Positions 9,903-18,794 of a stretch of 63,495 nt of DNA are shown here, one piece after another. The position numbers were made by a program, and so were the translations under genes. The first letter of the stretch is position 1; every line of letters begins with the position of its first letter. The stretch comes from Anaerolineae bacterium (GTDB lineage Bacteria > Chloroflexota > Anaerolineae > Anaerolineales > E44-bin32), in assembly GCA_030605795.1 (NCBI GenBank), contig JAUWHR010000007.1:1-63495 (forward strand), read 5' to 3'. A model generated the notes under the pieces. That model was not told the origin of the DNA. It worked only from the letters and a program-made list of their open reading frames with translations, and ran no database searches.

Positions 9903-10333
9903 ATGATTGCTTCCTCCTGCGATATCCCACTTGATAGCAAGGAGATAACGCCATACAACGCGGGGGCTGCCAGTAAACCTAGAGCCAGGACCAATTCAGC
10001 CTCCAGACCAGCTGCAAGTTGAGACACCCAGGTGATAGCCATCCCGGAAAGTCCCAACAAGGCCTCGCCCGGAGAACGCACCACGGCGCTCAACCATTCC
10101 TCAATTCTAGCGAGAGAAATGGGTGAAATGGCTGTCACTAACATCTCCACTCGTGGCATAAGTAGCCAAAAGCCCAGGGCACCTGTCATCACCATCACCA
10201 ACCTCACTCCATTCTGAACCCATTTAGACCATCGCCGGGTCTTCGCTAGACGGATTTGAACCTGCGCCGCAAGATCGGGGGGATATGGTTCGGTGGGCAT
10301 GGCCTCCAATAATTCATCCAGCCAATCAGCCAT
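9899..10333 (-). CDS. Probable membrane anti-sigma factor
   Basis: A 144-residue protein overlapping the end of the sigma factor gene by eight bases, the usual place for an anti-sigma factor. The N-terminal 35 residues are polar (WLDELLEAMPTEPYPPDLAA) and could bind the sigma factor. Two hydrophobic segments follow (near residues 42-60 and 115-135). No HxxxCxxC zinc motif of the ZAS class is present, so the assignment rests on position and topology rather than on a domain match. Confidence 0.6.
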   Translation of the reverse strand: MADWLDELLEAMPTEPYPPDLAAQVQIRLAKTRRWSKWVQNGVRLVMVMTGALGFWLLMPRVEMLVTAISPISLARIEEWLSAVVRSPGEALLGLSGMAITWVSQLAAGLEAELVLALGLLAAPALYGVISLLSSGISQEEAII

Positions 10334-10916
10334 CTTCAGCCTCCATCCAAAGTCGCAGGACAGATTTAGCTCGGCGCAGATGCGTACGTACGGTGTTCAA
10401 CGGGATTTCCAATGCGCTCGCGATATCGTTATACGAAAGACCGGCGTCATAGCGTAGCGCGATCACCATCCGATACTCCGGTCGTAGTTTTTTCACCCCA
10501 CGAACCAGTCGCTCGAGTGCCTCCTTACGAGTCAACTGATCCTCAGGACCTGGCGCAGGATCGGGCAAGACGATTTCTTCGCCACCCAGATCAGCGAAAT
10601 CGAGGGGCGCCTTCTTACGCCATAGGTCGCGTGCCACATTGACCGCGATACGAACCAACCAAGGGCTCAACGGGCGGTCGGCGACATAGCGATGTATAGC
10701 TCGCCAGGCACGCAACCAGGCTTCTTGCACGATCGCCCCAGCCTCATTCTGATCGCTCGCCAGGCGACGGACAACTCGGTAAAGGTGTGGAGTGTACCGT
10801 TCTACAAGTAAATCAAACGCTGCCGGGTCGCCAGCTTGCGCTCTGCGAATCAGCTCAGCTTCTTCGACCCCCGGTTCTCCACTATTTGACACGTACAACC
10901 TCTGAAAAAGTTTCAC
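10326..10916 (-). CDS. ECF-type RNA polymerase sigma factor
   Basis: A 196-residue sigma factor with region 2 (AGDPAAFDLLVERYTPHLYR through EAWLRAWRAIHRY) and region 4 (LRPEYRMVIALRYDAGLSYN, then an HTH with IPLNTVRTHLRRAKSVLR). Region 3 is absent, as in the extracytoplasmic function group. It heads an operon running 10916 to 4536 with anti-sigma-like, membrane, adaptor, ATPase, permease and WD40 genes. The natural reading is that it directs an envelope response whose main output is this exporter. It diverges from the gltD-like gene across 142 bases. Confidence 0.93.
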   Translation of the reverse strand: MKLFQRLYVSNSGEPGVEEAELIRRAQAGDPAAFDLLVERYTPHLYRVVRRLASDQNEAGAIVQEAWLRAWRAIHRYVADRPLSPWLVRIAVNVARDLWRKKAPLDFADLGGEEIVLPDPAPGPEDQLTRKEALERLVRGVKKLRPEYRMVIALRYDAGLSYNDIASALEIPLNTVRTHLRRAKSVLRLWMEAEDG

Positions 10917-11058
10917 TAGGATGAGGATTATTCTACCTTACCGGGAAAAATTTTACCCCGGATGGTGACAACCGTCATTAGGGAGCGTGACATTTTCGAC
11001 TGATAAGGAACTACGTTGGTCTGTATGATCGGGGGGAAATACCGACGGAGGCACAGTT

Positions 11059-12492
11059 ATGCAGGCCAGTCCTGGCGAGGAACCTGTTATCGATCGTAAA
11101 GCTCGGATGAAAATCCCCTTCGAGGACCTGAAGGCGCGACCGGTTGATGAGCGGGTAAAGGATTTCGAACCCACCTTCATTCAACTTACTCCGGAGGAAG
11201 CCCGTCGTGCGGCTGAGCGGTGCATCCATTGTCCCGACCCTGCTCCCTGCTTCAAAGCTTGTCTTGTCCATAACAACATCCCAGCCGCAATGTGGCTCAT
11301 CGAGCAGGGCGACTTCATCGGCGCCGCCGAAATCTACCGCCAGACAAGCTCGATGCCAGAAATATGCGGGCGGGTGTGCCCACACGAAGCCCTATGCCAG
11401 GGTGCATGCCCGCGGGACAAACGTGGTGAGCCGGTTATAACCGGAGCGCTGGAGGCGTTCGTCACCGAATATCAGCGCCGGCACAGCAATGTTGAGATCC
11501 CTGTCGGCGCTCCTACTGGAAAGCGCGTTGCCATCGTCGGCTCAGGTCCCGCCGGATTGTCCTGCGCTGAGCAACTTGTCCAAAAGGGACACAGTGTGAC
11601 CATCTATGAGGCTGCTCCCGCACTCGGTGGTTTGCTGCTCTATGGCATCCCCAATTTCAAGTTGCCAAAAGAAGTCGTCCAATGGACAATCGGCGACCTC
11701 GAGCGCGCCGGGGTAAGTTTCATCACCAATACACGCATCGGTGAAAGCAAGACGATAGATGACCTGTTTAAGGAGGGTTATCAAGCCGTTTTCGTTGGCG
11801 TGGGCACACTCGTCGATGCCAAGATGGACGTCCCGGGTGTAGACCTGCCCGGTGTCTATCAAGCCACCGAGTTCCTCATTCGAGCCAATGTTGATCCCGA
11901 CTATCTCCCATCTGACATGGGTACAAAGCCGGAAGTTGGGCGCAGGGTGGCCGTCATCGGCGGCGGCGATACCGCTTCCGACTGCCTGCGCAGCGCGCTG
12001 AGGTTGGGGGCTGAGGATGTCACCTGTCTCTACCGCCGTACTGAAGCCGAGATGCCGGGCGGCAAGAAGGATCGCGAACTAGCCAGGGAGGAGGGTGCCA
12101 ATTACCGCTTCCTCACCCAACCGATCAGATACATCGCCGGGCCTAGTGGACGGGTGAGCGCGGTGGAATGTCTGCAATGTGAACTGGGCGAGCTCGATGA
12201 TAGCGGCCGCCGGCGCCCGATCCCGATTGAAGATTCGAACTTTACCGTTGAGGCCGATACCGTGATCCTAGCCCTCGGCTACTGGCCCGACCCAATCATC
12301 GGCGAGACTACCGCCGGCCTCGAGACGCACAAGTGGGGACTGATCGTTGCCGATCCCGATACGGGGTCAACCTCCCGTCCTGGCGTCTTCGCCGGCGGCG
12401 ATGCGGTTACCGGTCCCGACCTAGTGGCAACCGCCATGATCGCTGGCCGTAAGGCTGCCGCGGCGATCGACGAGTACCTCTCGGAAGAATAA
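11059..12492 (+). CDS. gltD: Glutamate synthase small-subunit-like NAD(P)H oxidoreductase
   Basis: A 477-residue GltD-type flavoprotein. The N-terminal Fe-S domain has the Cys sets CIHCPDPAPCFKAC and CGRVCPHEALCQGAC, the FAD site is VAIVGSGPAGLSCAEQL near residue 155, and the NADPH site is VAVIGGGDTASDCL near residue 293. GltD passes electrons from NADPH to the large subunit for glutamate synthesis. No gltB is adjacent, so the partner may be elsewhere or the protein may work in another electron-transfer complex of the same superfamily, such as NfnB-like. GGAGG lies about seven bases before the ATG. Confidence 0.85.
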   Translation: MQASPGEEPVIDRKARMKIPFEDLKARPVDERVKDFEPTFIQLTPEEARRAAERCIHCPDPAPCFKACLVHNNIPAAMWLIEQGDFIGAAEIYRQTSSMPEICGRVCPHEALCQGACPRDKRGEPVITGALEAFVTEYQRRHSNVEIPVGAPTGKRVAIVGSGPAGLSCAEQLVQKGHSVTIYEAAPALGGLLLYGIPNFKLPKEVVQWTIGDLERAGVSFITNTRIGESKTIDDLFKEGYQAVFVGVGTLVDAKMDVPGVDLPGVYQATEFLIRANVDPDYLPSDMGTKPEVGRRVAVIGGGDTASDCLRSALRLGAEDVTCLYRRTEAEMPGGKKDRELAREEGANYRFLTQPIRYIAGPSGRVSAVECLQCELGELDDSGRRRPIPIEDSNFTVEADTVILALGYWPDPIIGETTAGLETHKWGLIVADPDTGSTSRPGVFAGGDAVTGPDLVATAMIAGRKAAAAIDEYLSEE

Positions 12493-12552
12493 AATCTGTA
12501 CGTTTAAGACCAATCAACGCGGTTTTATCAACCTTCATATTATCCTCCACGC

Positions 12553-12607
12553 GTAGGGGCGCACTGTCGCAGATGCCGGGTTTAGTTCCCGGCCCGTGCG
12601 CCCCTAC
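12553..12607. repeat. Nested palindrome with GTAGGGGC ends
   Basis: Outer arms GTAGGGGCGCAC (12553-12564) and GTGCGCCCCTAC (12596-12607) are perfect complements, and an inner GCCGGG/CCCGGC hairpin sits between them. It lies between the gltD-like gene and queG and could also stop transcription, though no T run follows. A related GCCCCTAC end occurs in the elements at about 46030-46065 and 54892-54964, suggesting a dispersed repeat family. Confidence 0.65.
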
Positions 12608-12675
12608 TCCTTAAGACCCGTCGGGTTTTATTTTCTCGTCGATTATAATCACCTTTACTGACCACTAGCATAAAA

Positions 12676-13836
12676 ATGTCTAGAACCAACACCCTGGAGC
12701 TTACCACCAGTATAAAAACCGAAGCCTACCGCCTGGGCTTTGACCTGGTCGGCGTCACCAGGCCTTCTCCACCACCTCACCTCGATGTCTACCAACATTG
12801 GTTAACAGCCGGTCGACACGGCGGTATGGCTTACTTGGCGAGCGACCGTGCACTCCGACGGAGGGCTGATCCATGCCTGATATTGCCCGAATGCCAGTCT
12901 ATCCTGGTGGTGGCCGTCAATTACTTACCCCAGCCCCCACAACCATCCAGAGGACAGATCGGAGCGCGCGTTGCGGCTTACGCCTTGGGAGATGATTATC
13001 ACGATGTGCTATTGGAGCGCCTTGAACACTTGGCTACCTTCATCGAATTGCAAGTGAACCAATCCGTGCCCAGCCGTATTTATATTGATACCGGTCCCAT
13101 CCTCGAGCGCGAACTAGCCCAACGAGCTGGCTTGGGATGGATTGGCAAGAACACCTGCCTCATCAATCCGCAAATCGGTTCCTATTTCATCCTCGGCGAG
13201 TTGCTCCTGGGAATCGACCTTGAGCCTGACACCCCCTTCAGAAGCGATCGCTGTGGTAGCTGCACCCGCTGCATTGACGCCTGCCCCACTGGATGCATCC
13301 TTCCAGACCGCACCCTGGATGCCCGGCGCTGTATTTCCTACCTTACCATCGAGGAGAAGGGAAATATCCCAGAAAAGCTTCGATCGTCAATCGGGAGTTG
13401 GCTTTTTGGCTGCGACATCTGTCAACAGGTCTGCCCGTGGAATATGCGCTTCGCCGCTCCAACAAGCGATCCGTCTTTTCAGCCGCGCTCCTTTATCGTG
13501 CAACCCGACGTAAATCGTTTCTTGTCATTGGCTCCTGGGTCGTGGACTCAATCCCTACGAAACAGCCCCTTGCTACGACCAAAACGGCGTGGGTTAGTAC
13601 GTAACGCGTCCATTGTAGCAGGCAACACAGAGGATCCCACCACAGTCCCGTCCCTTGCCAGGAATCTGCTACGCGACTCAGAACCCCTTATACGAGCCTA
13701 CGCCGCCTGGGCATTGGGCCAGATTGGCGGTGAGCAAGCATTCAAAACCCTCGAGCAAGCCAAGGTGAGGGAGATTGAGCAAATCGTGATTGATGAGATC
13801 GATGCTGCACTGGCCAGCCCTCCAAAGGAAACGTAG
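12676..13836 (+). CDS. queG: Epoxyqueuosine reductase
   Basis: QueG reduces epoxyqueuosine to queuosine in tRNA using cobalamin and two [4Fe-4S] clusters. The 386-residue protein shows the N-terminal cobalamin-binding domain, the family motif ERELAQRAGLGWIGKNTCLI, and the cluster cysteines in CGSCTRCIDACPTGC and CDICQQVCPWN. A HEAT-like C terminus follows (LIRAYAAWALGQIGGEQAF), matching full-length family members. TATAAT near 12645 is a plausible -10. It stands alone; no other queuosine genes are in the window. Confidence 0.95.
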   Translation: MSRTNTLELTTSIKTEAYRLGFDLVGVTRPSPPPHLDVYQHWLTAGRHGGMAYLASDRALRRRADPCLILPECQSILVVAVNYLPQPPQPSRGQIGARVAAYALGDDYHDVLLERLEHLATFIELQVNQSVPSRIYIDTGPILERELAQRAGLGWIGKNTCLINPQIGSYFILGELLLGIDLEPDTPFRSDRCGSCTRCIDACPTGCILPDRTLDARRCISYLTIEEKGNIPEKLRSSIGSWLFGCDICQQVCPWNMRFAAPTSDPSFQPRSFIVQPDVNRFLSLAPGSWTQSLRNSPLLRPKRRGLVRNASIVAGNTEDPTTVPSLARNLLRDSEPLIRAYAAWALGQIGGEQAFKTLEQAKVREIEQIVIDEIDAALASPPKET

Positions 13837-13941
13837 TTCTCCCTCAGGGTCCTCTCCATAACAGTTTATTAACATGCCATAACCACCCTTTGGTGTTCGT
13901 CATTGGGCGGCTATGGCAGAGAAATTTACCTGACAATTGTT

Positions 13942-14640
13942 CTAGGTGCCTTCTGTCGCGGTCGGCGTATCAGTAGCGGGCACCGATGTTGGAGTAGGGG
14001 TAGCGATATTGACCGGAACAATAAGTTCCTGGCCAACGCCAATCGCATTTGGATCCTCGATCTCGTTCTCCTCGGCGATGGCCTCCGCTGTGCTGTTGAA
14101 CATGGCAGCAATTGATTCCAGCGTATCATCAGGCTGGACCACGTACACAATCTTTTGTCCTGGCAATAAAGTTGCCGGTAAAGGCGTCGTTGTCGGCAGC
14201 TCAGTCCCCTCCACCGGAATGATCAATTCCTGACCAACGTAAATTGCATCTGGATCGGTAATATCGTTCACATACATTAAGAGCTGGATACCATCCAAGT
14301 CGAACTCCTCGGCGATCGACGATAGCGTATCCATCTCTTGAACAATATAGCTAAGAGGTCCAGTTGGGGTGGGGGTTTCAGTTGGTGGCAGGGTATTCGT
14401 GATGGTCGGCGTGTTCGTCGGTGGGTGGGGGGTGGCAGATTGCGTCGGCGTGGTAGTGTCGGTGGCCAGGAAACCGGGTATCGCTGGCGGACTCTCCCCT
14501 GTCAACCAGAGCACGATCATGAACACTCCGACGACCAAGAGGACAACCGCTAACCCTCCAAGTAAAAGAGGGATCACCCGCTCTCGACGTCGCCTGTAGG
14601 CCTGGATCACGTCCGTTACATTTTCATCAGATTCAGGCAT
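13942..14640 (-). CDS. Membrane-anchored protein with two LysM domains
   Basis: A 232-residue protein. The ATG at 14640 has GGGAGGGAG upstream and is preferred over a start at 14685. A cytoplasmic basic stretch (AYRRRRERV) is followed by one membrane helix (PLLLGGLAVVLLVVGVFMIV), a Thr/Pro linker and two LysM domains (YIVQEMDTLSSIAEEF and YVVQPDDTLESIAAMF, each ending in GQELI-PV), then a Thr/Pro tail. LysM binds peptidoglycan or other N-acetylglucosamine polymers, so it probably tethers the membrane to the wall. It lies 51 bases after the end of an esterase lipoprotein gene on the same strand. Confidence 0.88.
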   Translation of the reverse strand: MPESDENVTDVIQAYRRRRERVIPLLLGGLAVVLLVVGVFMIVLWLTGESPPAIPGFLATDTTTPTQSATPHPPTNTPTITNTLPPTETPTPTGPLSYIVQEMDTLSSIAEEFDLDGIQLLMYVNDITDPDAIYVGQELIIPVEGTELPTTTPLPATLLPGQKIVYVVQPDDTLESIAAMFNSTAEAIAEENEIEDPNAIGVGQELIVPVNIATPTPTSVPATDTPTATEGT

Positions 14641-14691
14641 GTCTATCACTCCCTCCCAGAAAGGGCCCACGATCCAATCCCCCATCTTGAT

Positions 14692-15657
14692 TCATTGTAC
14701 CCGAAAATCATCCTCCGGGGAGTCCTTCATACAGCCAGGTTCTTCGCAACATGACCAACCAGCGACGATGAAGTTCAGCATATCTTGGATTACAGTTATC
14801 CACAACTCAGCATCGTGTCCACCAGATCCGATTACCAGCATGTGGGGGATACCGATCTCTTCCAATATGTTACTCAGCTTTTCAACCTTGGCGCGAAATT
14901 GCACTTCCTGATCCCCCGCACTGAGAAAGATGTTACCGGGTAATGGTCTATCCTTGCGAACGATGACCAAAGGGTCATATGGAGGCCGTGCGTAGTTCAT
15001 GTGCAGCGCTGGACTGAGGGCAGCTACAATGTCGAACATATTTGGATGGCGAAAAGCGACCTCCAATGCCCAAACCCCACCGCGCGAGATCCCACCCAGC
15101 GCCCTTGCTTCCGGGCATATGTCGGTTCGATAGGTACGATCGATATAGGACACCAATCCTTCAACTATTTCAGCTTCATAGGAACCTGGACCTCCGTCAC
15201 TGCTGGTAAAGAGCGGTTCGGGTTGGCGGGGCATGACAATTATGAACGGCGGCCATGTGCCTGAGCCGATCCCTTCGTCGGCCAATCCATCAACTCCTAG
15301 ATCACCCCAATGAGACTCGTCGAAGGGGAAGCCATGCAGGAGATAGAGAACGGGATAACGCTGATCGTCCTGAGCATAGCACGGTGGAAAATAAATACGC
15401 ACCGGAATCTGCTCGGGCAGAACGAAGCCAGGATAGGTCGTAACCTCAACCCGCCCGTATTTGTCTGTGCATACCGGAGTAGGTGTCGGGGAGGACGTGG
15501 GAGTTAGCGTTCGGGTTGGAATTGCCGAGGGAGTAGCTGGCTGGGTGGATGGCTTAGGAGGTAGCATCAGGGCAGAATGTGTCTCCGGCGTCGACGGAAC
15601 GCGAGTACAACCAGTTGCCAGCGCTAGTGAAATTGCGATGCAAATCAGGCTCTTCAA
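14692..15657 (-). CDS. Secreted esterase-D-like lipoprotein
   Basis: A 321-residue lipoprotein with signal peptide and lipobox (SLALATGC), a Pro/Thr linker, and an esterase (PF00756-type) alpha/beta-hydrolase domain. Visible catalytic features are the strand YPVLYLLHGFPFDESHW, the nucleophile elbow GGISRGGVWAL with Ser, and a late His in GSGGHDAELW. The family includes enterochelin esterases and carbohydrate esterases acting outside the cell. The substrate cannot be assigned. It is probably co-transcribed with the following LysM gene. Confidence 0.87.
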   Translation of the reverse strand: MKSLICIAISLALATGCTRVPSTPETHSALMLPPKPSTQPATPSAIPTRTLTPTSSPTPTPVCTDKYGRVEVTTYPGFVLPEQIPVRIYFPPCYAQDDQRYPVLYLLHGFPFDESHWGDLGVDGLADEGIGSGTWPPFIIVMPRQPEPLFTSSDGGPGSYEAEIVEGLVSYIDRTYRTDICPEARALGGISRGGVWALEVAFRHPNMFDIVAALSPALHMNYARPPYDPLVIVRKDRPLPGNIFLSAGDQEVQFRAKVEKLSNILEEIGIPHMLVIGSGGHDAELWITVIQDMLNFIVAGWSCCEEPGCMKDSPEDDFRVQ

Positions 15658-16020
15658 ACTACCTCCTTATGTTGCCCCAACCAATTAAGTCACCCCGTAT
15701 TCAAGATAAAATGGTTGTAGACAAGGTTTCTCTCTGATCCGCCTCCAGGACTTACCAATCGGTTTCCACAAATTCACTCCCGAAATTTTCACCCCATTTT
15801 CCGCACTTTATGATACCTCACTTCCACGCTGGGATGCGATAGGATTAGCCTTAAATGCACGAATACGGCTTGATTCATGTAAAGCGTGATGCACAGCGCC
15901 TATTAGCTCCTCCTAGACTGGCATCAACCGGCTCTCAAGTGAGGTGATCGAATGTCCATTCCGCTCAGGCTCTAAACATAATCTCGTCAAATATGACAGA
16001 ACCAGGTTATAATCGCCGCT
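15658..16020. other. Intergenic region upstream of miaB, no gene seen
   Basis: 363 bases between the divergent esterase and miaB genes. I see no open frame with a ribosome binding site and no RNA fold I recognise. The only clear signal is the TATAAT just before miaB. Confidence 0.5.
16008..16013 (+). promoter_or_regulatory. -10 element of miaB, leaderless mRNA predicted
   Basis: TATAAT ends seven bases before the miaB ATG at 16021. Transcription would start at or within a base or two of the A of ATG, giving a leaderless message. No Shine-Dalgarno sequence is present. The -35 region is weak. Confidence 0.5.
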
Positions 16021-17394
16021 ATGAGGTACCACATCTGGACAGCGGGTTGCCAGATGAACGTAGCTGATTCCCAACGCGTGGCCTCCGCCTTAGAGAAATT
16101 GGGCTATCTCCCCTCGCCACGCGCCGAGGATTCTGACGTCATCGTGCTCAATACCTGTGTCGTGCGTCAAAGCGCTGAAGACAAGGCATATGGATGGCTA
16201 CACTCCCTGCGCCCACTTAAGGCGCGCCGACCGGATGTTGTTATTAATCTCATGGGTTGTTTGGTCGGGATTAACGGAAACCCCAAACTAAGGACCGCCT
16301 TCCCCTTTGTCGACGTATTCTCTCCTCCCTCAGACCTCGCCCCTCTCATCGAGCACCTCTTGCGGTTAGATGTAGTGTCGCCTCAACCTTCTGAAACCGA
16401 ATACAACCATGCCCTCATGGATGGGGACTGGGTTCTTCCTCAAAGCGAGCGTGGGAGCTTGGTCTCGGCCTATGTACCCGTAATTGAAGGCTGCTCTCAT
16501 GCTTGTAGCTTCTGTGTCATCCCTCTCCGACGCGGTGTGGAACGCAGCCGTCCGATGGACGAAATCACTGCCGAGGTCCGCTGCCTGGCCAAACAAGGGG
16601 TGCGCGAGGTCACTTTGCTGGGTCAGATTGTTGACCGATACGGTAAGGATCTGCCCGACGGGACAACCCTGGCCGATCTTTTGCGTGCGGTCCACGAGAT
16701 TGAAGATATCGAACGCATCCGGTTCCTGACTTCCCACCCTAATTGGATGACCGACGAACTGATTAAAACTGTCGCTGAACTACCCAAGGTTTGCGAGCAT
16801 ATTGAGGTTGCGGTCCAAGCCGGAGACGACAAGATTCTACGACGAATGAAGCGAGGTTATACAACCGAGGACTACCGTCTCCTGATCAAGCAGATACGCC
16901 AGCGCCTGCCGGAAACTTCTCTCGCTACCGACATCATCGTCGGTTTCCCTGGGGAGACGACTACCCAGTTTCAGCGCACTTACCAACTGTTGGAAGAACT
17001 CCGGTTTGACGTCGTCCACTTGGCTCGCTACTCCCCGAGACCGGGCACTGTCGCTGCTCGTCGCATGGAAGATGATGTGCCCCAAGAGGAGAAAATGCGC
17101 CGATTCCGTGCCCTAGAAGAGCTGCAAGCCCAGATCGCTGGCGAGATCAACGCCGGTTACCTGGGACGCATGGTTGAGGTGCTGGTGGAGGAGATGCACC
17201 AAGATCGCTGGAAAGGCCGCACCCGGACTAATAAACTAGTCTTCTTCAAATCAGACGACGACCTGAGTGGGCGGACCGTACCAGTGCGCATCGAATGGGC
17301 AGGTCCCTGGAGTATGCGCGGCGCACCAGCCGTGGATGAGGTAACATCGAGACTTGTGCAAATCAAGAAGAATAGCCATATCACTACTCATTAA
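16021..17394 (+). CDS. miaB: tRNA-2-methylthio-N6-dimethylallyladenosine synthase
   Basis: MiaB adds a methylthio group to i6A37 of tRNAs reading UNN codons, using radical SAM chemistry and two [4Fe-4S] clusters. The 457-residue protein has the three N-terminal cluster cysteines (TAGCQMN, NTCVVR, MGCLVG), the radical SAM triad CSHACSFC near residue 160, and a C-terminal TRAM domain. The usual LLGQNV motif reads LLGQIVDRYG here. RimO and MtaB are related, but the N-terminal spacing fits MiaB best. The gene appears to be leaderless. Confidence 0.92.
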   Translation: MRYHIWTAGCQMNVADSQRVASALEKLGYLPSPRAEDSDVIVLNTCVVRQSAEDKAYGWLHSLRPLKARRPDVVINLMGCLVGINGNPKLRTAFPFVDVFSPPSDLAPLIEHLLRLDVVSPQPSETEYNHALMDGDWVLPQSERGSLVSAYVPVIEGCSHACSFCVIPLRRGVERSRPMDEITAEVRCLAKQGVREVTLLGQIVDRYGKDLPDGTTLADLLRAVHEIEDIERIRFLTSHPNWMTDELIKTVAELPKVCEHIEVAVQAGDDKILRRMKRGYTTEDYRLLIKQIRQRLPETSLATDIIVGFPGETTTQFQRTYQLLEELRFDVVHLARYSPRPGTVAARRMEDDVPQEEKMRRFRALEELQAQIAGEINAGYLGRMVEVLVEEMHQDRWKGRTRTNKLVFFKSDDDLSGRTVPVRIEWAGPWSMRGAPAVDEVTSRLVQIKKNSHITTH

Positions 17395-17559
17395 CGCTGT
17401 AGATGACGATGATGTCGCGTTACCCACCTAGCACCATAGCTCCACTTGACCTAAAACCTTACCCGCTGTAGCATCCAGAGAGTACTCTTAAGCGGCGTGG
17501 ATGACTCAAACCTGTTTCGTTGATCACCCCCGCCCAGGAGCATGTAAGGAGGCGCGAAA

Positions 17560-18729
17560 ATGACTTGCTTTCTCCGCCGTAATTCTTCGATCATTACCCT
17601 TCTACTTCTCGCTAGCATAGCACTGGCAGCGTGCAACTTTCCCGGGTTTCGGGTTACCCCGACCCCAGACGTTTTCGCTACCTCTGCCGCGGCGACAGTC
17701 GCTATGCGTCTCACACTGGCCGCACTCGGGACCCAACTGCCTCCGCCTGCTCAACCTACCACCCCACCACCTCCGCCCCAGCCGACTACTCCGACGCCTA
17801 CTGAAACCGGGCTATCGCCTACCCCCACAAATACGCCAACCATCACAGTCACTGAAACACCCTGTGACCGGGCATCTTTTGTTAAAGATGTTACCATCCC
17901 AGATGGCACAAACTTTGCGCCTGGAGAAAACTTCACCAAGACCTGGCGCCTGAAGAACACCGGCTCCTGCACCTGGACCTCAGGTTATTCGTTGATCTTC
18001 GACCACGGCGACTCTATGGGCGGTCCTGCATCTAAGCAACTTACTACCGGCACAGTAGCCACTGGACAGACCGTCGATGTCTCAGTGGATTTAACCGCTC
18101 CTAACGCGTCAGGGACATACAAAGGCTATTGGAAGTTGCGCAACCCCTCAGGCGTGGTTTTTGGGATAGGCTCTTCCGGCGACGTAGCCTTCTATGTGGA
18201 GATCGATGTCGTCCAGCCAACCGCGACCATCGAGCTGAATCACATCATTGCAGAATGCGGTTCCGTGCGCTCTGACGGTTCAGTTTTGAGTGTTAAGAAT
18301 GTTGGCGATACCACGGGGGATGTATCGTCTCAAGCTTTTGTCAGCTTCGACATTTCAGGCATCCCGAGCAACGCAACGATCACCAAGGTCGTTACCGATT
18401 TCAGCCCCCACGATATGCTGGGGGATCCATTTGGGGATCTGGGCTGCCTGGACCTGTTCAAGCAAGACTATGGTGCGTTGGATGCAGGCGACTACTTTGG
18501 CGGCGTACCTTCGGGACGATTGATTCGGTGGTGTAGCAGCGGTCATTTGTCATCCGCCATAACCGATAACGACATGATAACCGCGCTTCAGAGTAAAGTC
18601 GGCACCAATCGATTCCAACTGAGATTGCAATTCCAGACAGCCTTGACCGCGGACGCCGAGGCCGATATGGTCCGTCTGGCCGGCCCAGGTAAACACCTAA
18701 AGCTGACTGTGACCTACTACACACCGTAA
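17560..18729 (+). CDS. Lipoprotein with FW (NBR1-like Ig) domain
   Basis: A 389-residue lipoprotein with GGAGG before its ATG. The signal peptide ends in the lipobox LAAC, a Pro/Thr linker follows to about residue 105, and then comes an FW (four-tryptophan) domain: conserved Trp in TKTWRLKNTGSCTWTSGY and YKGYWKLRNPSG, with the WRLKNTG motif shared with NBR1. The C-terminal ~170 residues resemble a beta-sandwich and are not assigned. FW domains bind extended protein ligands in eukaryotes; in Chloroflexota they are common in secreted proteins with unknown roles. A strong hairpin follows the gene. Confidence 0.85.
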   Translation: MTCFLRRNSSIITLLLLASIALAACNFPGFRVTPTPDVFATSAAATVAMRLTLAALGTQLPPPAQPTTPPPPPQPTTPTPTETGLSPTPTNTPTITVTETPCDRASFVKDVTIPDGTNFAPGENFTKTWRLKNTGSCTWTSGYSLIFDHGDSMGGPASKQLTTGTVATGQTVDVSVDLTAPNASGTYKGYWKLRNPSGVVFGIGSSGDVAFYVEIDVVQPTATIELNHIIAECGSVRSDGSVLSVKNVGDTTGDVSSQAFVSFDISGIPSNATITKVVTDFSPHDMLGDPFGDLGCLDLFKQDYGALDAGDYFGGVPSGRLIRWCSSGHLSSAITDNDMITALQSKVGTNRFQLRLQFQTALTADAEADMVRLAGPGKHLKLTVTYYTP

Positions 18730-18761
18730 GCCCGATCAATCTCGTAGACTTCCCGGATAAT

Positions 18762-18794
18762 AGCTTCCCGCGAGCTTAAAGCTCGCGGGAAGCT
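18762..18794 (+). terminator. 16-bp perfect hairpin after FW lipoprotein gene
   Basis: Arms AGCTTCCCGCGAGCTT (18762-18777) and AAGCTCGCGGGAAGCT (18779-18794) are perfect complements around one base. It begins 33 bases after the stop. No T run follows, so termination may be rho-like or partial. The core is almost identical to the hairpin at 57894-57928. Confidence 0.6.
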
